From Monocercomonoides exilis (Eukaryota; Preaxostyla; Oxymonadida; Polymastigidae), in NCBI GenBank assembly GCA_001643675.2, contig LSRY02000007.1:1628001-1692000 (forward strand): a stretch of 64,000 bases of DNA. Direction: 5' to 3'. The position numbers and the translations under genes were made by a program. The notes beneath the pieces were generated by a model. It was not told the origin of the DNA. It saw nothing but the letters and a program-made list of their open reading frames with translations, and did not search any database. Shown here piece after piece: positions 10,446 through 22,676 of the stretch. Numbering within the stretch: the stretch's first letter is position 1; each line of letters starts with the position of its first letter.

Positions 10446-11061
10446 AACTTCGCCCTCCCAGATATGACGAGGAAAAAGTGCGAGATGAAAATATTGACAA
10501 AAACATTTGAACTATTAAAAAGTGTTTTATGCATTGTCAGCTTCACTTCGCCACCGACTTCGCCTTTTTGCCTTGGTCGCGAAGACCAGACGGCAGGGGA
10601 CATTGCCCCTCGGAGCTCTCTCCTGCAGGCCGTGCAGGGATCCGGTGAGGCGAATATAATCAAGGAGTAGAAAGAAAAACCACTCTCGCTTCCGAGAGGC
10701 GTGGAAAAGAAAACTGCTTGTGCAGCGCTCTGCCTCCCGCTCTTTTGCTGCATCAGCAGGTTAACATCAATCATCACACACTGCATAATTAATAATTAAT
10801 TCTTCTCTGAAAAAAAAACAAAAATAATCTTGTAAAGGAGAAGGATCATTCTTGAACTTTTTATTCGTTTCCATGTTTCTCCAAAAAGGTTCTCGGTGCA
10901 CATGAATATCTTCGGGCTGTTGATCTTTTTCCATCTCCTCTGCTTTCTCGCCCTTTATCCCGTCATCTTCCTAATCTGTTTCTCTCTCTTCCGCACACAG
11001 CCGCTCTGAGTCTCTCCATCCGCGTTCGTATTATTTCGAAGCAAATCCTGTCTCACTGCGT

Positions 11062-11133
11062 TCTATCAATTCGCAATAAAGCGAATCTATGAACTCAAGG
11101 AGCAGGTTTGCTCCTCGATAATGAGTCTTGAAA
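11062..11133. repeat. DIRS internal complementary region
   Basis: CAATTCGCAATAAAGCGAAT followed by AAGGAGCAGGTTTGCTCCTC and GATAATGAGT is complementary to the right terminus (15945-16005). It is required in the circular-template replication model of DIRS elements. Confidence 0.65.
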
Positions 11134-12760
11134 GCACTTTTCCATATATATTTATTTTGATTGAGTTGAATTTTATTTATTTATTTGTTATGATCTTAAA
11201 CCCTTCTGCCTAGCACATCGACGTGCGGAGGATGAGTTGAGAGCGTGCGGGTGAAGTATGCGGCACCTGGCTCTACTCCTTTTCTTTCTCTGCGTGCTTC
11301 TGAGACATTCATTTCCGGGAACTCGATTCTGATAAGTTCTTTATCATTTGTCCTGAACGACTCACTCCACGCTTCCTTCTGTCTATGAACATCTTACTCT
11401 GTGGTGCTGTGTGTTTGCTTCCAGTCAGCTCGCAAGCGCTGCTGGGTATTATGAAGTGTGTTTTCCAACGCTAGTGTGGTCGGGATTAGGAGTTCAATGA
11501 CAAAGCAATTTCTCCTTGCTTTCTCTCTTCTCAAAGCTTAAAGTCTCATTTCTTTGACCGCTTTCTCTTTTCTCATATCTTCTTCTCACCCAGCTTCCGA
11601 TATATTTTCAGTGCATTCTTTCATTAACGATTCCGCTTGATCGATTCTCATATTATTCCTTTCTCTACACATATCCAACTTTTCTTCTTCTCCACGAGGG
11701 GGTTCTTGGACGTCGATCGTCAATAGAAATCCATTTCATATCTTGAACAGGTTAAATATTTTCAAATTTTGGACCACTCTTGATCCTTGCGCCACTGTTG
11801 TGTAGGAATTGCTCGCTTTCCAAAACGAACCTTCTCATCTTGTTTTGTGTTTTATAACTTTATATCTAATCGAGAACACGTTCAAAGTATCGTTTTTTTC
11901 AAACTCTCTTTGAATAGCATCTAACTCTTCTTTTATTCTCTGCATACTTGCAGGCAGACCTTCTCTAATACAAACCACACATGTTCATCCTTTAAAGTTT
12001 GTCCTTGCAGAATTAAACCAACGTTGGAGTGTTTCTTCTGTATTGATGAGTGCATTTTAATGTTTGTAAATATCGATTTTAATAGTCTTCCTTAATGATA
12101 TCATTATCTGCACTTCTATTAATACCGTTTCTTCTTTCAATATAGAACACTCCCTTCTTTATCTCTCCAGCTCAGCTGGCTCTAAAGTTGCAAAAATAAT
12201 AGTGAGGATAAGGGCTCTCCTCTGGAGTGCTGGTGGGTCTGTTGAGTTATATGTGGTTTCTTCTCATTTTGTTGTAGTTGAAAAATCCCACATTGATGTA
12301 TATTGCTTGCCCCTTCTCAGCTTATCTCCATTCGTCTTAATCACTTCTGAAAAGGTTAATTAACTATTATTCTTTTCGTTCAGCTTTTTTGATCTCTCAC
12401 CTAGAAATATTTGTTTTGGATAGAGTTTCAATAAATTCTTCCATAATCCATGAGGCATCTTTTGTTGTGAGGGTGTCAGGATCACCAGTGCTTTTCTTGT
12501 CCAAGAATTGTTAATCTTCGCAGCACTCTCCATGTGTTTCTTTCACTATTTTGGTTTCTCAGTATAGATGCTGCTATATCTCTTGCTCCAACGTATTTTC
12601 CCCATGCTTGAATGAGTTCTCTTCTTGAATATTCTCCTCTCCAGTCTTTAACTAATTATTTTTCATGGGGGTAACTTCTAATCATCATTTCTCATCTCTG
12701 AAAAGGTCAATCCTATTTTTCTCGATAACGGACTTGCACAATCTCGTTTTCTGGCATCTC

Positions 12761-12804
12761 TTTCTTTCTTTCTTTCTTTCTTTCTCTCTCTCTCTCTTTC
12801 TCTC
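12761..12804 (+). repeat. (CTTT)n/(CT)n microsatellite
   Basis: Tandem CTTT units grading into CT units within the decayed DIRS element. Confidence 0.9.
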
Positions 12805-12830
12805 AGAGAGTATTGTTTCCAAATACTTCC

Positions 12831-14263
12831 TCAGGGCGCGGGCACAATCTGTTCTGAAACAATATCTAGTGTTCTCGGTGCGATTGTCTGAAATATCTCT
12901 GCGACTTTCTCCCCCTTCAGTGCATAGTATGGATTTCTCGCCATCCGGCTGAGTGCATCTGCTTCCGTGTTCTGCTCTCCCGGGAGATGTTCCGTTTGTT
13001 TCGTAATGTCCAGGCTGTTCAGTTTCTTCTCCAATGATCTCAGTGTTGGAATGAGCGATGACGCTCCCCTTTTCTTCTGAATCGTCCATCTCGTGGAAAT
13101 GTTGTCTGTCTTCAGACGAATATGATCTATCTTCTGTTGTTGCAGCCATGCTCCCTTTCTCTCTTGTGTCCTCAACACTGCTCTGGACTCCTTCTCGTTG
13201 ATTGCTAGCATGCTCTCCTGGAGGGTCCAACTTCCGTGGACATATATCTTCTCTTCCATGTTCTCTGTCGGTATTGTTTGCACTGCGCCCCATCCCAGCT
13301 CTGACGCATCCGTTGTGAGTTCTGCTAGCCTTGCTCTTCTCCTAAGACTCCTTGGTCTGTTCTCCAGCGGGATTTTTCTCAAATGTGTGAATTCTCCCAA
13401 CAACATTGGGTTGACTATCGCGATTCCCTTCCATCCTCATCGGGCTATTGCCTGCCTCAGTATGTATTGCATACGCTTCATCCACAAGCTCGCTGGTGGG
13501 TGTTGTAACCTCACAAAATTCAACCTCCCGAGGAGTACTGCTAAGTCTCTCGTCTTCCATCTCCTCCTCTTCTTTGTATATACTATCCAAGTTCGCACAT
13601 CCTCCAACAGCAGCACTCTCTTCCTCTCTTGGAGCATCACTTCCATCTTCTCTGAATTCCACAGCCATCCCACAAACTCCACACTCATTCTTGGTTCCAA
13701 ATTCAGTTTCTCTTCCGACAGTATCCAGCCCAGATTCCTCAGGAACTGGGCTATCTCCTGTGAGATCAATCCAATCCATCCCTGTCTTGGCGCATGAGGA
13801 GGATGTCGTCCAGGTTTATTACTAGCTTCACTTTCCAGTGTTCTCTGACGAACGAGGCTGCCCGTCTCATTATTTTTGTAAATATTCTGGGCACGTCCTT
13901 TGCTCCAAATGGCATCCCTACGAAAGCGTTGCATTGACTTTGAAAGCTGAAGTACAAATAGGGACTGAATTGCTCGTCCACTTTGACATGCTGATATGCC
14001 CTCGATATGTCCAGTGTTGTCATCCAGTCGTTCTCCTCCAGGAGTTCCACCACTGTCTCCTGGGAATCTATCTTGAAGTGTTTTCCCTGCACTTCCTCGT
14101 TTTGAGCTCTGCAATCCAGGATCTTTCTCCACTTTCCGTTCTTCTTTATCGCCATGAATGTCGGGTTGAACCACTTCACCTCCGACTTCTGTATGGTCTT
14201 CACCACTCCGTCCCTCAACTTCTCCTTATAAAGGTTTAAGCAATTGCTCCTTCGTGAGGATCT
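12831..14263 (-). pseudogene. DIRS-type reverse transcriptase - RNase H, broken
   Basis: Reading leftwards: an RT palm segment (14218-13766) with KWFNPTFMAIKKNGKWR, LDISRAYQHV, MPFGAKDVPRIFTKIM and the catalytic NLDDILL (D-D of the YxDD-like box). After a frameshift near 13780 comes the thumb/connection (FLRNLGWILSEEKLNL, EFVGWLW). An in-frame TGA at 13437-13439 separates it from the RNase H domain (TTDASELGWGAVQ, LKTDNIS, GEQNTEADALSR). The PFG..APRIFTK-type palm is characteristic of DIRS/Ngaro RTs rather than Ty3 or LINEs. The final stop is TGA near 12831. The frameshift plus TGA make this copy non-functional even under a UAR=Gln code. Confidence 0.8.
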
Positions 14264-15914
14264 TCAATAGCTCTCTTCAACTTCCCACTCTGATAGTTCC
14301 TATTTGGGTTCTCGACCACAATCCTGGAAGCTTTCTTTATTCCTCTCTTGATTTCCTTCAAGCACATCATCTTATTCTTCGTTCTCATTTCGCGGAAATA
14401 AGCGGAGCCTTCCTCCATTTTCGTCACACTGTGCTGTGCGACTTCTTTCTATATCCTCATCTCGGAATTTTCTGTGGTCTCTTGTTCTATCTCATCCTCG
14501 CAATTTAACGCGGCTTTTTCTTCTTCGATTTTCTAACAATATCTCACGGTTTTTATATCTGCACCTATCTCTTGATTATGCGCTGTTTCTTGTTGCATTA
14601 TCAATTCGTAATTTCTTTCCATTTCTTTCCCTATTCTAATCTCGCAGTAACCTCAGCTTTCTCTTCATTCAAACTCTTTTGATAGAAAGCGGTTTCTCTC
14701 TCCACAATAATCTCGTTTCATCTCACGGTTATCTCTTTTCTCTCTGTCTCGTTATCTTTCGCGGTTTCATATTTGTGATTATCTCCGTAAATAAACATAG
14801 AAACTTTTCTTATTATTAATCAATAATATTTCATCGTTTCTGTTTGTCATGCTGTTTCGTAACACAGCTTGTCTATATTTCCTTTGCTAAACATATATAA
14901 TTTGTCGAGAATTCTCTTTATAACAATTTCGATTCTAAGTGAGGCTCTCTCTTCTCTCTCTACTCTCTCTCCTATCTTGGTTTCGCTGCAAAACGCGGCT
15001 CTCTCTTTTTTCTGTATTTCAATTTTTCAATGGAACTTGAATTTATATATGTATTTATTTTTGATTGCAGCGTGTTAACAAAATTTTGTATTTATGCAAT
15101 TATCTTTTGGAAAGTCGCAGCTTCATAATTAGTAATTATTTTTCAACAGTAATAAAATTATCCTTGTTTAAAAACATCGCTGCAAAACGTGAATAGATCT
15201 TCACAAATATCCTTGTGAAATATATACGCATATGTTTTGTTGCTGCATTTATCCATATTTCGAGGAACTACACTATTCCTTTCCCTTATTTCCTTCTTTC
15301 AGTATTTTGAAGAATCTCTATTTATCCCTATCTCGTTGCAATCCACGGCTCTTTTTCAACTTCAGTCTGCATTAATATTTTTCTCTCTTTATTTCAATTA
15401 ATTATATCTTTATTAAAAGGAGATTCTTTCTCAATTATAATCTCTCTATAATATATGGATATATCTTCTTTAATTCTTGAAATATCTTGCGATTACTAAA
15501 TTTTCCAATATCTCGCTACATAAATGGCTCATTTTCCGAATAAATGAACAAAATATTTTGAAGTTTCATTTTCTTTGAAAATCTATTGAAACACATATCT
15601 TCATTTTGCAAAAATATCTCACAAATATCATAATATCAGTTTTCAATTTTGCATCTTCAATTCTTGTGTTGTCTTTTCACTATGCGCGGCTCTCTGTTCG
15701 TCTTTATCAGCTGTGCACTTCCTTCTATTCCCGATGATGTATTTCAAGCTCAAGTCCTGGTAAGTTCTACAATAATATTTTCATTTCTTTCCAGTTTCAG
15801 AATTCGATCTTAATCTTTTCCATCGCCGTCTCTGTATTTTTTTGTAACAGGCTGTTGTTTCTTAATCATTGCGGACAATAAAGATCTTCTTTGAATATAA
15901 GAATTGGTGAAGTT
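14264..15914. other. 5' part of the DIRS element (minus sense), no intact gene
   Basis: A short minus-strand basic frame (14427-14236) lies just upstream of the RT and may be a remnant of the preceding reading frame. The remainder is pyrimidine-biased on the plus strand with many short chance frames. Confidence 0.45.
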
Positions 15915-16009
15915 AGATCTTAAACCACCTATAAATCGTGAAAAATACTCATTATTGAGGAGCAAACCTGCTCCTTGCGTTTGTTGATTCGCTCTATTGC
16001 GAATTTAAT
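15915..16009. repeat. DIRS right inverted terminal repeat
   Basis: Contains AAATCGTGAAAAATACTCAT and GAGGAGCAAACCTGCTCCTT, inverted relative to the left end and to the internal region at 11062-11133. Confidence 0.75.
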
Positions 16010-16933
16010 GTTTTTTTTATTGATTGTTGAACTTTTATTTCTCAAAATGAGATGCCGATGGAAGCAAAGCAGTATGCAACATCACATATTCAACTCCTTC
16101 TTTTTTCTTTGTTTTTTTGAAAATCAGAGGACATAGAATGGTCAAAACAAAGAAAACTGTAACTTTTCTTGAAAAAAGAGAAAATGAAGAACAACTTTAA
16201 ACTATGATAATTATGAAATGGAAGATTCGAAAGTTGAAAAAAAAAAACAAAATCATCGCTTATTTTTGAAAAAAAGGAAATGTTCCATTCAATTGGATGC
16301 TATGTGATTTTTGTGCCACATTGTTCGAATGACTGGGCAATGATATTTGTTTTCATTAACTTTCGAATCAATTCAAGATGAGCATTTGATAAAAATGAAT
16401 CAGAAATATTAACCAGAAATAATAGTTTTCTTAAACATAGAATAAATACTTTATTCAAATTAACCTTTGTCAGATAATTTATTTCTTTTTCGATATTTTC
16501 TATCGAACATTATGAAAGAGTAAAATACATGTTTAAAGATATTTAATCTTCGTTTTATCTTGATCAAATTATTTCCATTTTTGTCCTTGCCAAATTTTTC
16601 ACAAACTTGTTGAAAATCAAAAAAGAACAAAAAAAATGGAGGTGTGAAAATATTATTGTTTAATTTTTGTTCAAGAATTTGATCATAATTATCAGCAAGA
16701 TATCCATTTAATCATTTGTTCTCGCAGCTCATCAACCATTTTCACAAAAATGTTGAAAAGAAAATTATATTTCTATTTTTGTGTGATAATTTTTGAAATC
16801 TTTAATTTTTCGAGGTGTTGATAGTAAAACTCAGGATATATAATAAGTTCTTATTATTTATATTTCTGCAAAGATTGGATAATAAAACATGATCCTATAT
16901 AAAACGAACCAAAACGATTTGGTTGATTCAACG

Positions 16934-17005
<72 letters not shown>

Positions 17006-17065
17006 TTTTTGTTTTTTATTATCGAATGTGATTAACTGATGATACGTATTTTCTTTTGCCGATTT
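16010..17065. other. AT-rich spacer; first ~60 bp are the displaced 3' flank of block 1
   Basis: 16010-~16070 matches 42657-42720 and completes the duplicated block. The remainder is A/T-rich without a supportable gene and includes the CA repeat. Confidence 0.6.
16935..17003 (+). repeat. (AC)n microsatellite
   Basis: Uninterrupted AC dinucleotide run of 69 nt. Confidence 0.98.
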
Positions 17066-17428
17066 ATGAAACTTTTTTTCTTCAAATCTCAATCTCCACT
17101 ATTTGATTTGAAATAGAGCGTGAAAAAAAGAAACGTGATACCCACTCACACAGAAATAATATCTGATTATGGCCAACAATCAGTCGTCGTTGAAATTCGA
17201 AAAATATTTACTGATCTATCTTTCTGTTTTCACCAACTGAATGGATTTGTCAGTTATGAATTTGGCTTGCTTCTTCATAATCTTTTATCCACAGCTGCAA
17301 CTCATAGTGGAAAACCATAATCCATAGAATCCAATGAAAAGAAATCGTTTAATTATCGTTCAAAAACCGGGGAATCTTTCAAAAACGTGAATTTCAAGAA
17401 AAAGATAAATGCGATTTTTTCTTTATGA
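17066..17428 (+). CDS. Unrecognised 120-aa reading frame with two internal TAR codons
   Basis: An ATG-to-TGA frame starts MKLFFFKSQSPLFDLK and is interrupted only by TAG at 17114 and TAA at 17318. If both are glutamine it is 120 aa, basic and without a recognisable domain. It lies directly upstream of pieces of a pogo-like transposase and may be the first exon of that decayed element. I assign no function. It could be a chance frame, but under standard-code reading two stops would break it. Confidence 0.35.
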
Positions 17429-17758
17429 AGCATTTTCAATTATGTTTTTATTCCTCATTGAATATTGACTTCAATTTTCCATCAAAAAAAGATCATATTT
17501 CGTTTTTAGTTCAATTCTCATTGTTTTGAAAATCAATTTGAAACTTTGCTCATTTCTCAAAAAGAAATATAAAAAAATCAATACAAACAATTCTCTGAAT
17601 GACTTTAATTGTTCGATGCATTCTTCACAATTGCTTTCCTTGTTGCACAAACAAAAAATCATAATTTATTCCAACTTTTTTTTCTATCATGATCTAATGA
17701 CAAACTCTTTTTAATGACTATTAAAAAAAAGTTTTCACTGCATGAGTTTAAGTGGTGA

Positions 17759-19387
17759 TATGCTTTTGTTGATATAGGTCAGTTTAAAACAATTTCTCAA
17801 AAAGCATGTGAACTGCGAAAAGATCGCATCAAAATGAGAAAAGTTACTATTGATTCTGGCACAATATCAAACAGATCTTGATATGGAGGAATTGTTGCAG
17901 AGAACCAGAAAAGGCCTGCGGAAGTGAACTGAAAACAGCCATGGATTACACCTAATCTATTTGAAAAAATTAATTACCATATATTTGCTCTTTATTTTAA
18001 AGGGGAAATAAATAGAGTGAAGAAAGTTAACATAATGGTTTCTGTGATTTATTATCAAAAGAATAAAACTATATTTTGAAAATTTCAGTTTTTGGAACAT
18101 ATCGAGCATTTTTGCACAACGAAGAAGTGATAATTCCATGTTTAACAGCAGCATATTATGCAATTCAGAAAAGTTCAATATTGAAGTCATCTGTTAAAAA
18201 TTAATCGGACACTTCAAAAATTTCTTCCGAATCTTCTTATTCCGTTAGATAATTGTTTGATGAACTTTCACAGATTGTGAATGAGAAAGAAATTGTTGTA
18301 TCAGGCATCTATTGCTTCGATGAAACTTCACTTCATTTGGGTGAGGATTCTTGCAAACTTGTGGTTTGTTAATAAAATAAATGACACCATTTTTTTCGTC
18401 TCTAAAAAAAACTTCTCACTCGATCTTGTGCTTGTTGACCTTCATGGATGACTCATATTTGTCATCTTTTCTCTTTTTTCTGCAAAAAATATGCATTTAC
18501 AATATATTTTGAACTTTCTTTATTCATCATCATCAACATATTTTCTTCATCGTGCAAATTCATTACGTTAATCTTCTAAAAAATAATACAAAAAAACTGG
18601 CTTATTTCAATTGAAGAAAAAACGAAAATAGTGGGTATTAAATCATCATCATTTCAAAAGGATAACCAATCTTCTCACAGCAGTGAAGCAATGGATATTT
18701 TTGCCAAAAAGAAAAAATATCATCATTTAAAAAGTTTCTGAAAATTTTTCCACATATTTTCCGATTGAACGATAATTCAATTACTGTGCAGTTCAAGAAA
18801 AAAATAACAACAGCTTCAAAATCACAATTGATTGTTATTCTGACGCATTTCATTCCGTTGTCTTCGATATGTGTGATTATTTATCAAAACATATTTTTTC
18901 ATTCATTATTTTCGATTGGAAAGTTTTCCTTGAATGTTTGGAAATGAACACGGAAAAGTGAACGGGCAAATTCAAGAGATCATCGTATTTATTTCTGCTT
19001 TCACATTTGAATTTAAAATTATCGCGATGAATTTAGCAATAGAATTCAAAACCTCTTCACAATAATCAACAACCTTGGAAAAATCAATACACCGAAAAGA
19101 GTTATGATTTCAAAAATAATCTCTTTTATTCTACGAGAAGATCTTTCTGCAGCTTCAACTCTTTCAAATATGAAACGTGCATTCAAACAAACAGGTTTTT
19201 TTCAGGTCAAAGCTGTACCGGTATTGGGAAGAAAAAGTGGTGAACGACAAAGAAACCAATCATTATGCGCGAAGAAAAACACAAAACAATAATATGGAAG
19301 ATTTTTTCCAACGAAAAAGAAATGTGAACTTAAAGCAATAGCGATCATGAAAATTGATAATGAAAAAGGAAATACATTTGAGAATTG
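17759..19387 (+). pseudogene. Decayed pogo/Tigger-like transposase pieces
   Basis: Three pieces are visible. 17759-17876: basic KACELRKDRIKMRK stretch, ended by TGA. 18089-18384: contains GIYCFDETSLHLGEDSCKLV, aligning with the first catalytic Asp of the intact element at 43.4 kb (LQLDETSC). It has TAA at 18202, 18250, 18370 and 18373, and TGA at 18382. 19104-19387: LSAASTLSNMKRAFKQTGFF, like the helical AF..TG segment that follows the DDE core in pogo proteins, with TAA at 19290 and a final TGA. The second catalytic Asp (DGH) region is not found between them, so the copy is deleted or scrambled. No terminal repeats were located. Confidence 0.45.
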
Positions 19388-19554
19388 AAATGATTTGGAA
19401 AACCAAAAGTATTTTACAATCGTTTTTATGTAATTTTTAATAAAAAAGAAAATAAAACGTTAGTGAAATGATTTTTGGTGTTGGCACGTCTGAGCTTCTT
19501 ATGCAATTTGCGATGATAGAAATTAACTTCATGATGAAATAATAGATAAAATTA

Positions 19555-20045
19555 AATTGAAACTTTTGGGTGGACGAATTTTTTGAAATTGTTTTTTATT
19601 GTTGAAAAAAATCAATTTTGAAAAATCACCCATAAATATTCCAATTTTTAATTAAAATAAATAAATAAAGATAATTTCTTATTAATAAATACATGCAATG
19701 ATTTTAATTGTTATATTAACCTTTTGTATCAATAAATTTCTGAGAAATAAAACATTTTTCAAAAATTAAAATTAAAATCAAAAATTTTTGATCAATCCCA
19801 CAATTAACTTTTTTATTTCTAAAAATTAAGTATAAGCTTTTTATTTTGATGCATAGGGCGCACACTTTCCAAAGTATTTCAATTTGAATATATAAATATT
19901 ATATTTTTGTGTGCACTGATTGTTCTTTTAAATATTCTTCTTCTGTTAACAAATATTGATTGTTTGAATATGAAGCTGATAATTTTGCAATGTGAAACTT
20001 CATGAGTCCAACATTGGTGAAATCTGTTAAAGAATTATTGACAAT
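19555..20045 (+). repeat. Left 491-bp inverted arm
   Basis: Reverse complement of 22172-22662. The first inner mismatch is at 20046. Confidence 0.9.
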
Positions 20046-21100
20046 TTAGAATTATATGTGCTATGTGATAATTATTATTGTTTAAAAAGAAAATCATTCA
20101 TTTGCATTTCAAAAAAATCATATACTTCGTTTCTGTGAACGAAATAATCGCAGAAAAAAAGCTGAATGAAACGAAAAAGGAGGTGTGTTGTTGAAATCTT
20201 TATCAAGACACACTTCGAAGTCGTACGCATGTGGAAATTATTGATTGATGAGAAGTCGAAATGAAGATAATGAAATGGAAATAGAAAAGAAATTATAATG
20301 ATGAAGAAGATTTGAATGAGGAAAAGAATCCAATTGGCGCAGATGATTGAAAAGATGATTTCATAAAGGAAACTTTAACATTTATAGTCGATGAATTTGA
20401 TTATTTAAGGTAAAAGGTTAGAAAAAAATTAGAATAACTGATAACAAAAAGTGAAAGAAGAGATATAGGAAAATAAGTGTTGACTGATGTGTATATTGAG
20501 TTTCGATGTTGAAGTTGAAAAAGTTAACAAAGTGGAACATTATATTTTTTGTTGTTGATTTTTCTTCTATTATTTTGACTGTTTTTTCAAAAATTTAACA
20601 TTTCAGAAGAATATTATTCAAATTTTTATTAGGGAAGTTATTTAAAAATTGGTACACATTTTTTTGCAACTCATTATTTATGAGAGCAATGTCTTGGAAT
20701 TATTATATATTTTTGGCTTTCTTATTATAAAATATTCATTATTCCTTTGAAACGCTCATCATTTAAAAAGAATGATACAAGAATACTCGCTGATTGTCAC
20801 TTGAAAATAAACAGTCATGCACTTTATTCTATCTCCCTCACTTACACATCCATCGATCACAAGCGCTTTAAGAAATAAACAAGAATCTTCGATTGTGCCT
20901 CCATCCATCAATTTCACTTTTTTTTTCTCCTTCTGTTCCATTTCTGTCAATGCTATCATTTTAACTTTTCATCGATTGGGACAAAAAGATCTCATCTCCA
21001 CAATCCCAATTCATCATATCTACATTCTTCCCGATCCCCACTTCCCATTCAACACTCCTCCATTCCCATTCTCTCTCTGAATTGATTTGAATGTTCAGTT
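20046..21100. other. Interior of the long-TIR element, no gene seen
   Basis: AT-rich with stops in all frames. Includes a short purine-rich stretch at ~20220-20340; no recognisable coding content. Confidence 0.5.
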
Positions 21101-22056
21101 TCAGATTTTAGCATTAATCCCTTCTCCAATCTCAATCTCATTTCCATTCTCAAAACGAGATTCATTCATCGTCGTGTTTTTAATCTCAACATCTCCTCCA
21201 TTTCTCAGCTCAAATAAGCTTCTTCCCACATTTTCTCTTGTCACATTCCTCACAATCACCTTATCAATCAATCCTCCAACCCCTACTCCATCAAAAGTCA
21301 CCATCCCTAATTTGGTCATTGCAAAATCTCCAAATTCACATTTCACCAGCTCCACTCTCCCTCCTTTCCCACAAATCAATCCCACTCCAATCTCTTGTAA
21401 TTCTGCTCCAAATGAACATTTCTCAAATCTCAATGTGCTTGAACTGCACAGAAATACATACTCCTTTCTTGATTCGGCAAATGTTGATATCGAAAATGCC
21501 AATGACGAAAACGATATTGCTCGTTCGCTCTTTATCAAAAATACGTTTTCTCCTCCTTCGCAAATTCCAATTTTTGCCTTTGCAACATTTCCATAAATGT
21601 TCATTTTTTGAGCGCTGAGCGTCATTTTATCGAAAATAGAACTTTCATCAACAAGTTTCAGTGTTGCTGGCGATGTGTCAAACACACTTATTCCTTCATA
21701 TATCAAAGTTGAGCACGGAAAGTCCAGATATCCGTGCTAATGATAGCCCATCCCTCCATTTTCCACATTTACAAACGCAACATTGTTTCTCTCGTCGATC
21801 AAACTGAATTTGACTTTTATTGATCAACGATGTGATATTGTAACATTCAATGAAAATATCATTCCCCACTCTTGCTGTATTAGCTCTAAACTTCATCCCC
21901 ATAAATGTGAAATCCTATTTTCCTCTTTTCTTTATTGGCAAATATGCTCCTCATTTCCTATTGAAGCAGCTACAATGACTGATTTTTCTGTTAATCAACC
22001 CATTGATCCAGATGCTCCCAATATGAAGAATATTGTTCCTCCCTTTTCATTTGATA
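21101..22056 (-). pseudogene. Fragment of a surface beta-helix gene captured in the long-TIR element
   Basis: On the minus strand, ...GGTIFFILGASGSM (near 22040-21995) matches GGAIFFTLGASGSM of the giant genes. GMKFRANTARVGNDIFIECY (21902 leftwards) matches GMKFSANTAKVGNDIFIECF, in the same order as residues ~1585-1670 of copy 1. The two pieces are out of frame and separated by stops. From 21706 to 21101 a continuous 201-residue frame keeps beta-helix character (KCEFGD, RNVTRENVG, IKNTTMNESRF). It has no start, signal peptide or membrane span. It is a broken third member of the family and clearly diverged from both intact copies. Confidence 0.75.
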
Positions 22057-22171
22057 TCATACTGTTTGCAACATACCTAATTGAAAATATTACAAATATA
22101 TGACATAATTTGATTAAATGTAAAACATTCTCAAAAATTTCAGAAAAATTATTCTTTTAACGTTTTTCTAT

Positions 22172-22662
22172 ATTGTCAATAATTCTTTAACAGATTTCAC
22201 CAATGTTGGACTCATGAAGTTTCACATTGCAAAATTATCAGCTTCATATTCAAACAATCAATATTTGTTAACAGAAGAAGAATATTTAAAAGAACAATCA
22301 GTGCACACAAAAATATAATATTTATATATTCAAATTGAAATACTTTGGAAAGTGTGCGCCCTATGCATCAAAATAAAAAGCTTATACTTAATTTTTAGAA
22401 ATAAAAAAGTTAATTGTGGGATTGATCAAAAATTTTTGATTTTAATTTTAATTTTTGAAAAATGTTTTATTTCTCAGAAATTTATTGATACAAAAGGTTA
22501 ATATAACAATTAAAATCATTGCATGTATTTATTAATAAGAAATTATCTTTATTTATTTATTTTAATTAAAAATTGGAATATTTATGGGTGATTTTTCAAA
22601 ATTGATTTTTTTCAACAATAAAAAACAATTTCAAAAAATTCGTCCACCCAAAAGTTTCAATT
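22172..22662 (-). repeat. Right 491-bp inverted arm
   Basis: Reverse complement of 19555-20045. The inner end is ATTGTCAATAATTCTTTAAC. Confidence 0.9.
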
Positions 22663-22676
22663 AGGCCTTTGCGACA
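22662..22676 (+). repeat. Left 15-bp TIR
   Basis: TAGGCCTTTGCGACA, perfect inverse of 27069-27083. Confidence 0.85.

Larger units (their letters stand above)
10446..12830. other. Interior of the DIRS element without intact gene
   Basis: Contains a less AT-rich patch (10540-10760), the internal complementary region, and pyrimidine-rich sequence on the plus strand. In DIRS elements the 3' part would hold the tyrosine recombinase; no recombinase motif could be read, so this part is probably decayed. Confidence 0.5.
10375..16009 (-). mobile_element. Decayed DIRS-like (tyrosine-recombinase class) retroelement
   Basis: The boundaries come from comparison with the empty site in copy 2 (42657). Flanking sequence reads ...TTTTTAT at 10374 and GTTTTTTTATTG from 16010, with no target duplication apparent. 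The ends carry inverted repeats around the hairpin-like GAGCAGGTTTGCTC, and an internal copy of the right-terminal sequence lies at ~11062-11133. This is the DIRS plan of inverted termini plus internal complementary region. The minus strand encodes DIRS-type reverse transcriptase and RNase H, broken by frameshift and TGA. I could not find the expected tyrosine recombinase or a gag-like frame intact. Length 5635 bp. Confidence 0.75.
19555..22662. mobile_element. 3.1-kb element with 491-bp inverted terminal repeats
   Basis: Two 491-bp arms in opposite orientation look identical when read base by base (outer ends AATTGAAACTTTTGGGTGGA). They enclose 2126 bp. The interior holds a broken surface-gene fragment and no transposase, so it is non-autonomous or a long-TIR vehicle. 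The right arm abuts the next element exactly at 22662, so the target duplication cannot be read. The family is unknown; long arms occur in Maverick/Polinton, some Mutator and foldback elements, but none of their proteins is present. Confidence 0.75.

Noticed and set aside
10560-10640. Possible tRNA-like GC-rich segment
   Set aside because: No cloverleaf with a proper T-arm and acceptor stem could be drawn by eye.
10334-10786. 150-codon minus-strand frame with slightly higher GC inside the DIRS right part
   Set aside because: Considered as a tyrosine recombinase remnant, but no R-H-R-Y motif or DIRS recombinase block could be read, and the frame crosses the element boundary.
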